This document shows positions 16,123 to 23,245 of a DNA stretch of 35,743 nt, piece after piece. The notes under the pieces were generated by a model that worked only from the letters and a program-made list of their open reading frames with translations, did no database searches and was not told the origin of the DNA. Source of the stretch: an uncultured Geobacter sp. (GTDB lineage: Bacteria; Desulfobacterota; Desulfuromonadia; Geobacterales; Geobacteraceae); assembly GCA_903925075.1 (NCBI GenBank), contig CAIYDQ010000206.1, forward strand, positions 1-35,743, in the 5' to 3' direction. Made by a program: the position numbers and the translations under genes. Within the stretch, counting starts at the first letter, position 1. The number at the start of each line of letters is the position of its first letter.

Positions 16123-19100
16123 ATGTGGATTGTCCGTCTGGCGCTCAGACGCCCGTACACCGTCGCCGTCATGGCCCTGCTGATCCTGGTGCTGGGGGCG
16201 CTCTCCGCCAGCCGCATGATCGTCGACATCTTTCCGGTTATCGACATCCCGGTGGTCGCCGTCGCCTGGAACTACCCCGGACTCTCCCCCGAGGATATGG
16301 AGCGGCGCGTGGTGCTGATCAGCGAAAGGGCCTACTCGACCACGGTGAACGGCATCTCGCGCATCGAATCCCAGTCCATTCCCGGCATCGGCCTTTTGAA
16401 GATCTATTTTCAGCCGGGGACCGAGATCGGCGCCGCCATCTCCCAGATCTCTTCGGTCTCCAACACCCTGCTGCGCATAGCTCCGCCCGGCATGCAGCCT
16501 CCGGTGATCGTCCAGTTCAACGCCTCCAACGTGCCGGTGGCGCAGCTCACCGCGTCGAGCAAGACCCTCCCCGAGGAGAATATCTTCGACTACGGCCTCA
16601 ACTTCATCAGGGTGCGGCTCTTCACCATCCCCGGCCTGTCGACTCCTGCGCCTTTCGGCGGCAAGAACCGCCAGATCATGATCGACATCGATCCGGCCGC
16701 GCTGTCGTCGCGCGGGCTTTCTCCCGCCGACGTGGTAAACGCCCTGCAATCCTCCAACGTGATCATACCCGCCGGCACGGCGCGCATCGGGCAGCTGGAG
16801 TACAACGTCACCCTGAACTCAAGCCCGCGCGCCATCGACCAGTTCAACCAGATTCCGCTCAGGGTGGTGGGGAGCGTGCCGGTTTACCTGGGGGACGTGG
16901 CGCGGGTCTCGGACAGCTTCGCCGAGCAGATCAACGTTGTGCGGGTCAACGGGCGCCGCGCCACCTACCTCGCCATCCTCAAGCACGCCGACGCCTCGAC
17001 GCTGGCCGTGGTGGACGCCACGCGCGCGGCGCTTCCGGCCATCCGCCAGGCGGCGCCAGCGGGACTGGAGCTGAAGATCGACTTCGACCAGTCGATCTTC
17101 GTGCGCGCGGCCGTCAAGGGGGTGATGCGCGAGGCGCTGCTCGCATCCTTGCTCGTTTCGCTGATGATCCTGTTCTTCCTGGGGAGCTGGCGCTCGATGA
17201 TCGTCGTGGCCAGCTCCATCCCGCTGGCCATCTTCAGCGCCGTCATCGCCCTGAACCTCGCCGGCCAAACCATCAACATCATGACCCTGGGAGGGCTCGC
17301 CCTCGCCATCGGCATGCTGGTGGACGACGCCACCGTCGAGGTGGAGAACATCCACCGCAACTTCGCCATGGACAAACCGACCACGCTGGCGGTGCTCGAC
17401 TCCGCCCAGCAGATCGCCGTGCCCGCCATCGTCGCCACCCTCGCTATCTGCGTGGTCTTTTTCCCGGTGGTGCTTTTGACCGGCCCGGCAAAATACCTGT
17501 TCTCTCCGCTCGCCTTCGCCGTGGTGGCGGCCATGCTCGCCTCCTACCTGCTCTCCCGGACCCTGGTCCCGGTGCTGGCCCGCATGTTGCTGGCCGGCGA
17601 GCGCCGCAAGCGAGGCGAGGCAGGCGCGGCGCCGCCGGACAAAGTTGGCAACAGCAACAGCAACAACGGCAGCGGCAGCGCGCTGCGGCGCTGGCTCAGC
17701 GAGGCCAACCGGCGGCGCGAGCGCGGTATCGAGCGCTTCCGCGAAGGGTACGGCCGGCTGCTTGCCGCCGTGCTGGAGCACCCCCCCTTCACCCTGATCG
17801 TTTCCCTGCTGGTAGGGCTTGCGACCGTGCCGCTGCTCTTTTTGGTGGGAACGGATTTCTTTCCCGACGTGGACGCGGGCATCATGAAACTGCACCTGCG
17901 CGCTCCCTCCGGCACCAGGATCGAGGAGACGGAAACGCTGGTGGAGCAGGTGGAGGCGCGCATCCGGCAGGTGATTCCCCCTGCGGAGCTGGAAACGCTG
18001 AACGACATGATCGGCGTACCGACCTTCTACAACCTCGCCTTCGTGCAGACCGAAAATATCGGCGGCATGGACGCCGAAATCCTGATTTCGCTGAAAAGCG
18101 GGCACGCCCCCAGCTCGCGCTACCGAAAGAAGCTGCGCGAGCTGCTCCCGACCGAGTTCCCCGGTTCGCGGTTCTACTTCCAGAGCGCCGACATAGTCAC
18201 CCAGGTGCTCAACTTCGGGCTCGCCGCGCCGATCGACGTGCAGATCGAAGGGGCAGATCTCAGCCTCTCCTACCTTTATGCCCTGAAGCTGCGCGACGCC
18301 ATGCGCGCCATACCGGGCGCGGCGGACGTGCATATCAACCAGGTGCTGGACTACCCCACCTTGCAGGTGGATGTGGACCGCAGCAGGGCCGCCCAATTCG
18401 GCATCAGCGAGCGCGACGCGGCCACCAGCGCTTTGATCTCGCTCTCCACCAGCGTGCTGATCGCTCCCTCCTTCTTTCTCAACCCGATCAACAACGTCAA
18501 CTATACGGTGGCAGTCCAGGTGCCTCGGCAGTACCTGGCGAGCATGGAGGGGCTGCGCGCCCTGCCGGTGACCCCTTCCTCCGCCTCCGCGACTCTCTTG
18601 CAGGAGCCGCCCCCAACCGAGCTCTCCGCCGCGCCCCAAGCTCCGGCCCAGCCCTTGGGAAACCTCGCTTCCGTCTCGCACCGGGTGAGCGCCGAAAACA
18701 TCACCCACTACACGGTGCAGCGGGTGCTGGACGTGGAGGGAAGCGTGGAAGGGCAGGACCTGGGCTCGGTTTCCAAAAGGATACGGGCGGCGATCGCCGC
18801 GCTGGGGACGCTTCCTGCGGGCATGAAGATCACCCTGAGAGGCCAAGACGAGGTGATGACCCAATCGTTCCGGAGCCTGGCACTCGGCCTGGTGCTCGCC
18901 ATACTGCTCGTCTATTTCCTGATGGTGGTGCTGTTTCAATCCTGGATCGATCCCTTCATCATCATGATGGCGGTCCCCGGAGCGCTGGTCGGCATACTCT
19001 GGATGCTGGCGCTGACCGGCACCACCATCAACGTCGAGTCGCTGATGGGATCGATCATGGCGGTCGGCATCGCCACCTCCAACTCGATCCTGCTGGTGAG

Positions 19101-19431
19101 CTTCGCCAATGACATCCGGGTGGAACAGGGGATCACGCCGGTCGAGGCGGCGCTGGCGGCCGGCAAGACGCGGCTTAGGCCCGTGCTGATGACGGCGCTG
19201 GCCATGATCATCGGCATGGCGCCGATGGCGCTGGCGCTGGGCGAGGCCGGGGAGCAGAATGCGCCGCTGGGCAGGGCGGTGATCGGGGGGCTGCTGCTGG
19301 CGACGGTGGTCACGCTTTTCGTGGTGCCCGTCGTCTATTCCCTGCTGAGAACCAAGCTGCCGGCAAAGCACCTTTTGGACGAGCGGCTGCAAAAGGAATT
19401 GGCGGAAGAAACCGGAGGCGGCGATGGCTGA
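16123..19431 (+). CDS. RND-family efflux permease (AcrB/CusA superfamily)
   Basis: This 1102-aa inner-membrane pump should export drugs, metals or lipids using the proton gradient. The layout is that of RND pumps: TM1 (about 9-28), a porter loop, TM2-6 with GMLVDDATVEVENIH in TM4 (D401, D402, matching the proton-relay Asp pair of AcrB), a central hydrophilic stretch (about 485-540, with a NSNSNN run and Arg-rich segment), TM7, a second porter loop with a Pro/Ala-rich insert (about 815-850), and TM8-12. In TM10 the AcrB lysine position is S986 (ATSNSILLV), so the relay differs from AcrB. The start has GAGGGGA. It is followed by its membrane-fusion protein, the reverse of the usual order, and no outer-membrane factor is nearby. 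The substrate is unknown. Confidence 0.93.
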   Translation: MWIVRLALRRPYTVAVMALLILVLGALSASRMIVDIFPVIDIPVVAVAWNYPGLSPEDMERRVVLISERAYSTTVNGISRIESQSIPGIGLLKIYFQPGTEIGAAISQISSVSNTLLRIAPPGMQPPVIVQFNASNVPVAQLTASSKTLPEENIFDYGLNFIRVRLFTIPGLSTPAPFGGKNRQIMIDIDPAALSSRGLSPADVVNALQSSNVIIPAGTARIGQLEYNVTLNSSPRAIDQFNQIPLRVVGSVPVYLGDVARVSDSFAEQINVVRVNGRRATYLAILKHADASTLAVVDATRAALPAIRQAAPAGLELKIDFDQSIFVRAAVKGVMREALLASLLVSLMILFFLGSWRSMIVVASSIPLAIFSAVIALNLAGQTINIMTLGGLALAIGMLVDDATVEVENIHRNFAMDKPTTLAVLDSAQQIAVPAIVATLAICVVFFPVVLLTGPAKYLFSPLAFAVVAAMLASYLLSRTLVPVLARMLLAGERRKRGEAGAAPPDKVGNSNSNNGSGSALRRWLSEANRRRERGIERFREGYGRLLAAVLEHPPFTLIVSLLVGLATVPLLFLVGTDFFPDVDAGIMKLHLRAPSGTRIEETETLVEQVEARIRQVIPPAELETLNDMIGVPTFYNLAFVQTENIGGMDAEILISLKSGHAPSSRYRKKLRELLPTEFPGSRFYFQSADIVTQVLNFGLAAPIDVQIEGADLSLSYLYALKLRDAMRAIPGAADVHINQVLDYPTLQVDVDRSRAAQFGISERDAATSALISLSTSVLIAPSFFLNPINNVNYTVAVQVPRQYLASMEGLRALPVTPSSASATLLQEPPPTELSAAPQAPAQPLGNLASVSHRVSAENITHYTVQRVLDVEGSVEGQDLGSVSKRIRAAIAALGTLPAGMKITLRGQDEVMTQSFRSLALGLVLAILLVYFLMVVLFQSWIDPFIIMMAVPGALVGILWMLALTGTTINVESLMGSIMAVGIATSNSILLVSFANDIRVEQGITPVEAALAAGKTRLRPVLMTALAMIIGMAPMALALGEAGEQNAPLGRAVIGGLLLATVVTLFVVPVVYSLLRTKLPAKHLLDERLQKELAEETGGGDG

Positions 19432-20560
19432 GAGCGGCAAGAAATCCACGGCGAAGCTGGTTTACCTGCTCGGCGTTGCGGCGGTGTCGATCTGCCTGAT
19501 CCTCGTCGTCCTGTTACTGTTTTTCCGGCACAGGTCGGTGCAGAAGGAGCTGAAGAGCCGGCAGACAGAGTTGAAGGCAGGGGCGCGCGTGCAGGTCGCC
19601 ACGGCCACCCGCGGCGCCGAAGAGCGCCAAGTGACGCTGACCGGCGAGGCGCGCCCCTATGCCAGCGTGACCCTTTATGCCAAGGTGAGCGGTTACCTGA
19701 AGGAGATACCGGTCGACAAGGGGGACCGGGTCGAGTCCGGCGAGTTGCTGGCCCGGATAGAGTCACCGGAGTTGGACAGTCAGTACCTGGCCGCGCTTGC
19801 CGACGCCAAAAACAAGCGGGCCTTCGCCGCCCGCGAACTCGCCCTGCTGCACGACGGCATTGTCTCGCGCCAGGAAGGCGAAGACGCGCAGGCCGCGGCC
19901 AAAAGCGCAGAAGCGAACGCCGCGGCGCTGAGAGCCCAGAAAGAATACCTGGTGATCAGGGCGCCCTTCGCGGGCGTGGTGACCGCCCGTTTCGCGGACC
20001 CCGGCGCCCTGATGCAAAGCGCCGCCACCGGCCAGACCACGGCGCTCCCCATTGTCACCCTGTCGAGAATAGACCGCCTCAGGATCTACCTGTACCTCGA
20101 CCAGAAGATCGCGGCGCAGGTGCGACTGGGCAATCGGGCGCTGGTAGTCGACGCGGCGCGGCCGGATCAGAAGTTTCCCGCCCGAGTGAGCAGGATCAGC
20201 GGCGAGCTTGACCCGAGAAGCCGCACCATGCTCTGCGAACTCGATCTGGACAACAGCCGGCAGAGGCTTTTGGCGGGAGGATTCGTCCAGGCGACCCTCA
20301 CCCTCGCCGCGCCTCCCTATGTGCAGGTGCCGGCGACCGCCGTTTACACACGGGAGGAAAAGAGTTTTGTGGCGGTAGTGACCAACGACAACAGGGTGCA
20401 TTTCCGGCAGGTGACAGTCGCCGACAGCGACGGAAAACAGCTAAGGCTGGCCGAAGGAGTACAGGAAGGGGAGCGGATCGCGCTTAATCCCGGCACCGGC
20501 CTTACCGAAGGCGAGCTGGTGCAGCCCGTGGCCGCAACGACCAAGCCTCCTTCCCGTTGA
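19424..20560 (+). CDS. RND efflux periplasmic adaptor (membrane fusion protein, HlyD/AcrA family)
   Basis: This 378-aa adaptor joins the RND permease to an outer-membrane channel. It is anchored by one N-terminal helix (about 12-34) with no lipobox. A barrel-sandwich (lipoyl-like) half YAKVSGYLKEIPVDKGDRVESG lies at about 85-106. A short alpha-hairpin (about 115-165) and the second half IRAPFAGVVTARFADPG follow, then a beta-barrel and a C-terminal membrane-proximal domain. The start overlaps the permease stop by 8 bases, with GGAGG inside the permease gene, so the two are coupled. The short hairpin suggests a partner such as a CusC/TolC-type channel encoded elsewhere. Confidence 0.92.
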   Translation: MAESGKKSTAKLVYLLGVAAVSICLILVVLLLFFRHRSVQKELKSRQTELKAGARVQVATATRGAEERQVTLTGEARPYASVTLYAKVSGYLKEIPVDKGDRVESGELLARIESPELDSQYLAALADAKNKRAFAARELALLHDGIVSRQEGEDAQAAAKSAEANAAALRAQKEYLVIRAPFAGVVTARFADPGALMQSAATGQTTALPIVTLSRIDRLRIYLYLDQKIAAQVRLGNRALVVDAARPDQKFPARVSRISGELDPRSRTMLCELDLDNSRQRLLAGGFVQATLTLAAPPYVQVPATAVYTREEKSFVAVVTNDNRVHFRQVTVADSDGKQLRLAEGVQEGERIALNPGTGLTEGELVQPVAATTKPPSR

Positions 20561-20652
20561 GCGGGCGAGAGTTCCTACTTCATCTCGCACGAAAGCCGTC
20601 GATCGGCAATTTCTTAGTGACCTGCAACAAATCATCTGCGATACTGGGCGGC

Positions 20653-21615
20653 ATGGATCTGGAGCCGGAACATACCCAAGAGCCCGAGCAGGAACAAGAG
20701 TGGCTGGAAATACCCGTGGACCGGGTCGACGCCGTCGGCCCCAAAGCCCTGACCGAGCGGCGCGCGCGCCTCTGGGCGCTCGTACTCGCCTCGCGCTACC
20801 TGGAAGCCGCGGTGGAAAAAGGCGAAAACGGCTGGCAGGTGCTGGTCCCCGCTCCCTCCCTGGAAAACGCCTGCCGCGAACTGCGCCTTTTCGTGGAGGA
20901 GAACCGCAATTGGCCCCCGCTGCTGCCGCCCGTGCGCCCGATGATCGAGAACACCCTGCCCACGCTGTCGGTCCTGATCCTGCTCGCCACCTTTTACAAC
21001 CTAACCGGCCTCGACCTCGCCATCTGGGGCCGCCACCCCGTCGACTGGGTGGAAATCGGCAATGCCCACGGCAGCGAGATCCTGAGAGGCGAGTGGTGGC
21101 GGCTGGCCACCGCGCTCACCCTGCATGCCGATTGGCTGCACCTTTTCAGCAACCTGGCCATCGGAGGCTTCTTCATCGTTTACCTCTGCCGCGACCTTGG
21201 CTCCGGTCTCGCCTGGAGCCTGCTCCTTGCCTCCGGCATGCTCGGCAATCTCGCCAACGCCTACGCCCAATTGCCCAGCCACAGCTCGATCGGCTCTTCC
21301 ACCGCCGTCTTCGGGGCCGTCGGCATTCTGGGCGCCGTCAGCGTCATGCGTTACCGGCATCACCTGCGCAGGCGCTGGCCGTTGCCGGTCGCCGCCGCAC
21401 TCTCTTTGCTGGCGCTGCTCGGCAGCGAAGGAAAACAGACCGACCTGGGTGCTCACCTGTTCGGGTTTCTGTTCGGATTCGGCTTGGGATTGCCGGCGGA
21501 ATATCTGGTGGGACAGTTCGGCCGACCAAGACGCCTGGTCAATGCGCTCTTCGCGCTGCTGAGCGCCTCGATCATGCTCGCCGCCTGGTTGTCGGCGCTC
21601 AAATTCGCCGATTGA
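20653..21615 (+). CDS. Rhomboid-family intramembrane serine protease
   Basis: I chose the ATG at 20653 (320 aa). A TTG overlapping the adaptor stop (20557) is in frame, but it adds a low-quality segment and has no ribosome site. A cytoplasmic N-terminal domain (about 1-100, acidic at the start) precedes about six membrane segments. Rhomboid signatures are HADWLHLFSN (158-167), the catalytic serine S216 in IGSSTAVFG, and the catalytic H268 in GAHLFGF. It should cleave membrane proteins within or near their helices. It may be cotranscribed with the efflux genes, but a functional link is not evident. Confidence 0.9.
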   Translation: MDLEPEHTQEPEQEQEWLEIPVDRVDAVGPKALTERRARLWALVLASRYLEAAVEKGENGWQVLVPAPSLENACRELRLFVEENRNWPPLLPPVRPMIENTLPTLSVLILLATFYNLTGLDLAIWGRHPVDWVEIGNAHGSEILRGEWWRLATALTLHADWLHLFSNLAIGGFFIVYLCRDLGSGLAWSLLLASGMLGNLANAYAQLPSHSSIGSSTAVFGAVGILGAVSVMRYRHHLRRRWPLPVAAALSLLALLGSEGKQTDLGAHLFGFLFGFGLGLPAEYLVGQFGRPRRLVNALFALLSASIMLAAWLSALKFAD

Positions 21616-21642
21616 GCACGCGGGGAGAGAGATGAAAACAAA

Positions 21643-21678
21643 GATGCGGAACCTGGCAGCCGGCTCCGCATCTTTTTT
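21643..21678 (+). terminator. Rho-independent terminator after the rhomboid gene
   Basis: GATGCGGA (21643-21650) and TCCGCATC (21665-21672) form a perfect 8-bp stem whose loop can fold further, followed by six T. It lies 28 bases after the rhomboid stop and ends the efflux-rhomboid transcript. Confidence 0.92.
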
Positions 21679-21690
21679 CCTGTCCCATCC

Positions 21691-21756
21691 GTCATACGTG
21701 GAATTCGTTATTCCGTCATCCCGTGGAATTTGAGGCATCCGTGGGATTTGTTAATC
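21691..21756. repeat. Three imperfect direct repeats of about 22 bp
   Basis: Three degenerate copies around a CATnCGTGGAATT-like core follow each other between the terminator and the 13-bp tandem repeats. They carry CGTGGAATTCG, CGTGGAATTTG and CGTGGGATTTG. No coding frame explains them. Confidence 0.5.
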
Positions 21757-21761
21757 GCCGG

Positions 21762-21808
21762 AGCGGCCCTGTTCAGCGGCCCTGTTCAGCGGCCCTGTTC
21801 AGCGGCCC
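21762..21808. repeat. 13-bp tandem repeat, three full copies and a partial fourth
   Basis: The unit AGCGGCCCTGTTC is repeated exactly at 21762-21774, 21775-21787 and 21788-21800, followed by a partial copy with one extra C. It lies at the very 3' end of the exported-protein gene on the minus strand, whose TGA stop is formed by the repeat. Because 13 is not a multiple of three, the TGA in successive copies falls in all three frames. Confidence 0.9.
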
Positions 21809-22302
21809 CTGTGCTCGCCTCGGTCGCCGTGTTCGCCTTCCCATCCCCTGTGTTCACCGCGATCCCGGTGCTCTTCCCATTCCCTTCCCCTACCCCGGTC
21901 ATGATCTCTCCAGTCCCTCTTCCACTGGCCGTAAGGTATCCTGTGTTCTCCATAATAGACTCGCCGGTAGTCCCTGGGAACGCCGAATACCGGCCTGGGG
22001 ACATAGCGCCTCGATATCCCGCGCCAAGGCCCGTTGTATTCGCGGGCTCGATACCAGCGATCGCCGCGCGGAGACCACCAGTAACCTCCATAGTAGAAGA
22101 TATCGAAGTCATAGCCGGGCACGAAGTAGACGTTGGATTCGGGAACCATGACCAAATCAGGGGGCTCGTTGACAACGATCGGCGGCGGGCCCAGGTTCAC
22201 GTTGACTCTCACATCCGCCGCCGCGTCGTTGACAGTCCCGCCAATCAGGGCCACCGCCAGCAGTAAAGCTGGAACTGACAATTGACACAGATGTTTTCGC
22301 AT
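21799..22302 (-). CDS. Exported Tyr/Trp/Arg-rich protein, unknown function
   Basis: This 167-aa protein has a clear Sec signal peptide (about 1-29, cleavage after AAA). The mature part starts with a valine-rich strand and PPPIVV, then a Tyr/Trp-rich core (VYFVPGYDFDIFYYGGYWW, then RWYRAREYNGPW). The C-terminal 55 residues are strongly Arg/Glu/Asp/His-rich with HRDRGEHRG-type repeats. The core resembles small secreted proteins with an NGPW motif common in Deltaproteobacteria, but I know no function. A perfect ribosome site (AAGGAGGT) and a promoter precede it. The tail shares its stop codon with the 13-bp repeats, so the C-terminus may have changed by repeat expansion. Confidence 0.8.
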   Translation of the reverse strand: MRKHLCQLSVPALLLAVALIGGTVNDAAADVRVNVNLGPPPIVVNEPPDLVMVPESNVYFVPGYDFDIFYYGGYWWSPRGDRWYRAREYNGPWRGISRRYVPRPVFGVPRDYRRVYYGEHRIPYGQWKRDWRDHDRGRGREWEEHRDRGEHRGWEGEHGDRGEHRGR

Positions 22303-22349
22303 ACTACCTCCTTGGCCGCCTCAAGCAGTCCTGACATACGCCAATCAAT

Positions 22350-22378
22350 ATGTTACACCGCGTCCGAAATTTTGTACA
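22350..22378 (-). promoter_or_regulatory. Putative sigma70 promoter of the exported-protein gene
   Basis: On the minus strand TGTACA (22378-22373), 17 bases and TAACAT (22355-22350) match the sigma70 pattern at four or five of six positions each. The predicted start is about 40 bases before the ATG. Confidence 0.5.
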
Positions 22379-22456
22379 CTCGGACGACAACCCGGCTCAG
22401 CGTCATAAAGGGATTTTCGTAACTATTCACCGTCTCAGCTAGCGACTTTGCACATC

Positions 22457-22549
22457 TGTAGGTCGTGTTGAACGGCTTCATCGTGAAACGCGACATTGCC
22501 ACCGTGGCATCGTTGCGACGTCGCGTTTCGTAGCTCAACGCGACCTACG
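22457..22549. repeat. BIME-like pair of inverted REP hairpins
   Basis: The whole 93-base element is an imperfect palindrome centred on TGCCACCGTGGCA near 22503, with outer ends GTAGGTCGtG and CGCGACCTAC. Each half is itself a hairpin closed by GTCGyGTT and AACGCGAC. This is the structure of two REP units in opposite orientation. It fills the otherwise gene-free stretch 22379-22625, where I see no other feature. Such elements are usually present in many copies and can be moved by RAYT transposases; none is in the window. Confidence 0.7.
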
Positions 22550-22625
22550 GAAATGGGTGTTGAACAGGTACGGAGTTATCGGGCAGGCACAGCTCTGGAC
22601 GGCAAGAGCCTCGCCGGTGCGGCCT

Positions 22626-23048
22626 TCACAGGAAAGGAAGCGGTTTCCCCGTGCGAAAGCCCAGCGCCTGGCAACTCGCCAGCAAACGCCCCTCCTGGTC
22701 GGTCACCCGAATGTCGTAGCTCGCGGTTCGCTTCGTGCTGCTCACCTCGCGCGCCTCAGCCCGCAGCCTGGCTCCGATCTCAGGACTCGCCACATAATTC
22801 ACGTTGACATTGAGGCCGACCGTCACGCTGCCGCAGGTCTGGCCCGCGGTTTCGAAGGCCTCGTCTATCAAGGCGAAGATCGCACCCCCATGCGCCCGCG
22901 CGAAGATGTTATTCATTCTGTCCGGATCATAGTCCATCTCTACCGCAGAGTACCCCATATCAAGCTCCACCAGTTCAATCCCAAGTAGCTGAGCATACGA
23001 CTCGCGGGTGACTGCGAGACCAATTGCCTCTTTCAATTGCTGATCCAT
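22626..23048 (-). CDS. PaaI-type hotdog-fold acyl-CoA thioesterase
   Basis: This is a 140-aa protein. The frame is open 12 codons further upstream, but GAGGAGA lies five bases before the ATG at 23048, which fixes the start. The hotdog signature is NNIFARAHGGAIFALIDEAFETAG (about 66-89), with the HGG turn and the Asp of the central helix. The following strands GLNVNVNYVASPEIG and a final GFRTGKP match the PaaI/YdiI-like family. It should hydrolyse acyl- or aryl-CoA thioesters in the cytoplasm. It stands alone, with REP-like repeats on both sides, so its pathway cannot be inferred. Confidence 0.88.
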   Translation of the reverse strand: MDQQLKEAIGLAVTRESYAQLLGIELVELDMGYSAVEMDYDPDRMNNIFARAHGGAIFALIDEAFETAGQTCGSVTVGLNVNVNYVASPEIGARLRAEAREVSSTKRTASYDIRVTDQEGRLLASCQALGFRTGKPLPFL

Positions 23049-23155
23049 CGCTATCTCCTCGAACAGTGATATGTGCATAGCCAACGCGGGTAAATTAGCC
23101 TAAAGAAGGCGGCAATGCAACTGGTTGAAAGAGATAGGAGGGTCGTATGCGGGGA

Positions 23156-23193
23156 GATAATCGTTCCCACGTGGAAGCGTGGGAACGATTATC
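23156..23193. repeat. Perfect 16-bp inverted repeat (REP-like palindrome)
   Basis: GATAATCGTTCCCACG (23156-23171) and its exact complement CGTGGGAACGATTATC (23178-23193) flank a 6-base loop. There is no T-run on either side, so it is not a classical terminator, although it could protect the 3' end of the E2 transcript. From memory, the CGTTCCCACG...CGTGGGAACG core recurs as an interspersed palindrome in several bacterial genomes. The rest of 23049-23245 shows nothing else. Confidence 0.9.
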
Positions 23194-23245
23194 ATAACGA
23201 GGATGTGTCGTGGGACAAAAGCAAGAGATATGAATGCCGCGGAAA

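Noticed and set aside
16819-19449. Very long open frame (876 codons) antisense to the RND permease
   Set aside because: It is a GC-rich codon-bias shadow rich in His, Arg, Gly and Gln with no domain; the plus-strand frame is a clear RND pump.
20557-20652. TTG start for the rhomboid overlapping the adaptor stop
   Set aside because: No ribosome site, and the added 32 residues do not resemble the rest of the protein; the ATG at 20653 is preferred, though its own ribosome site is weak.
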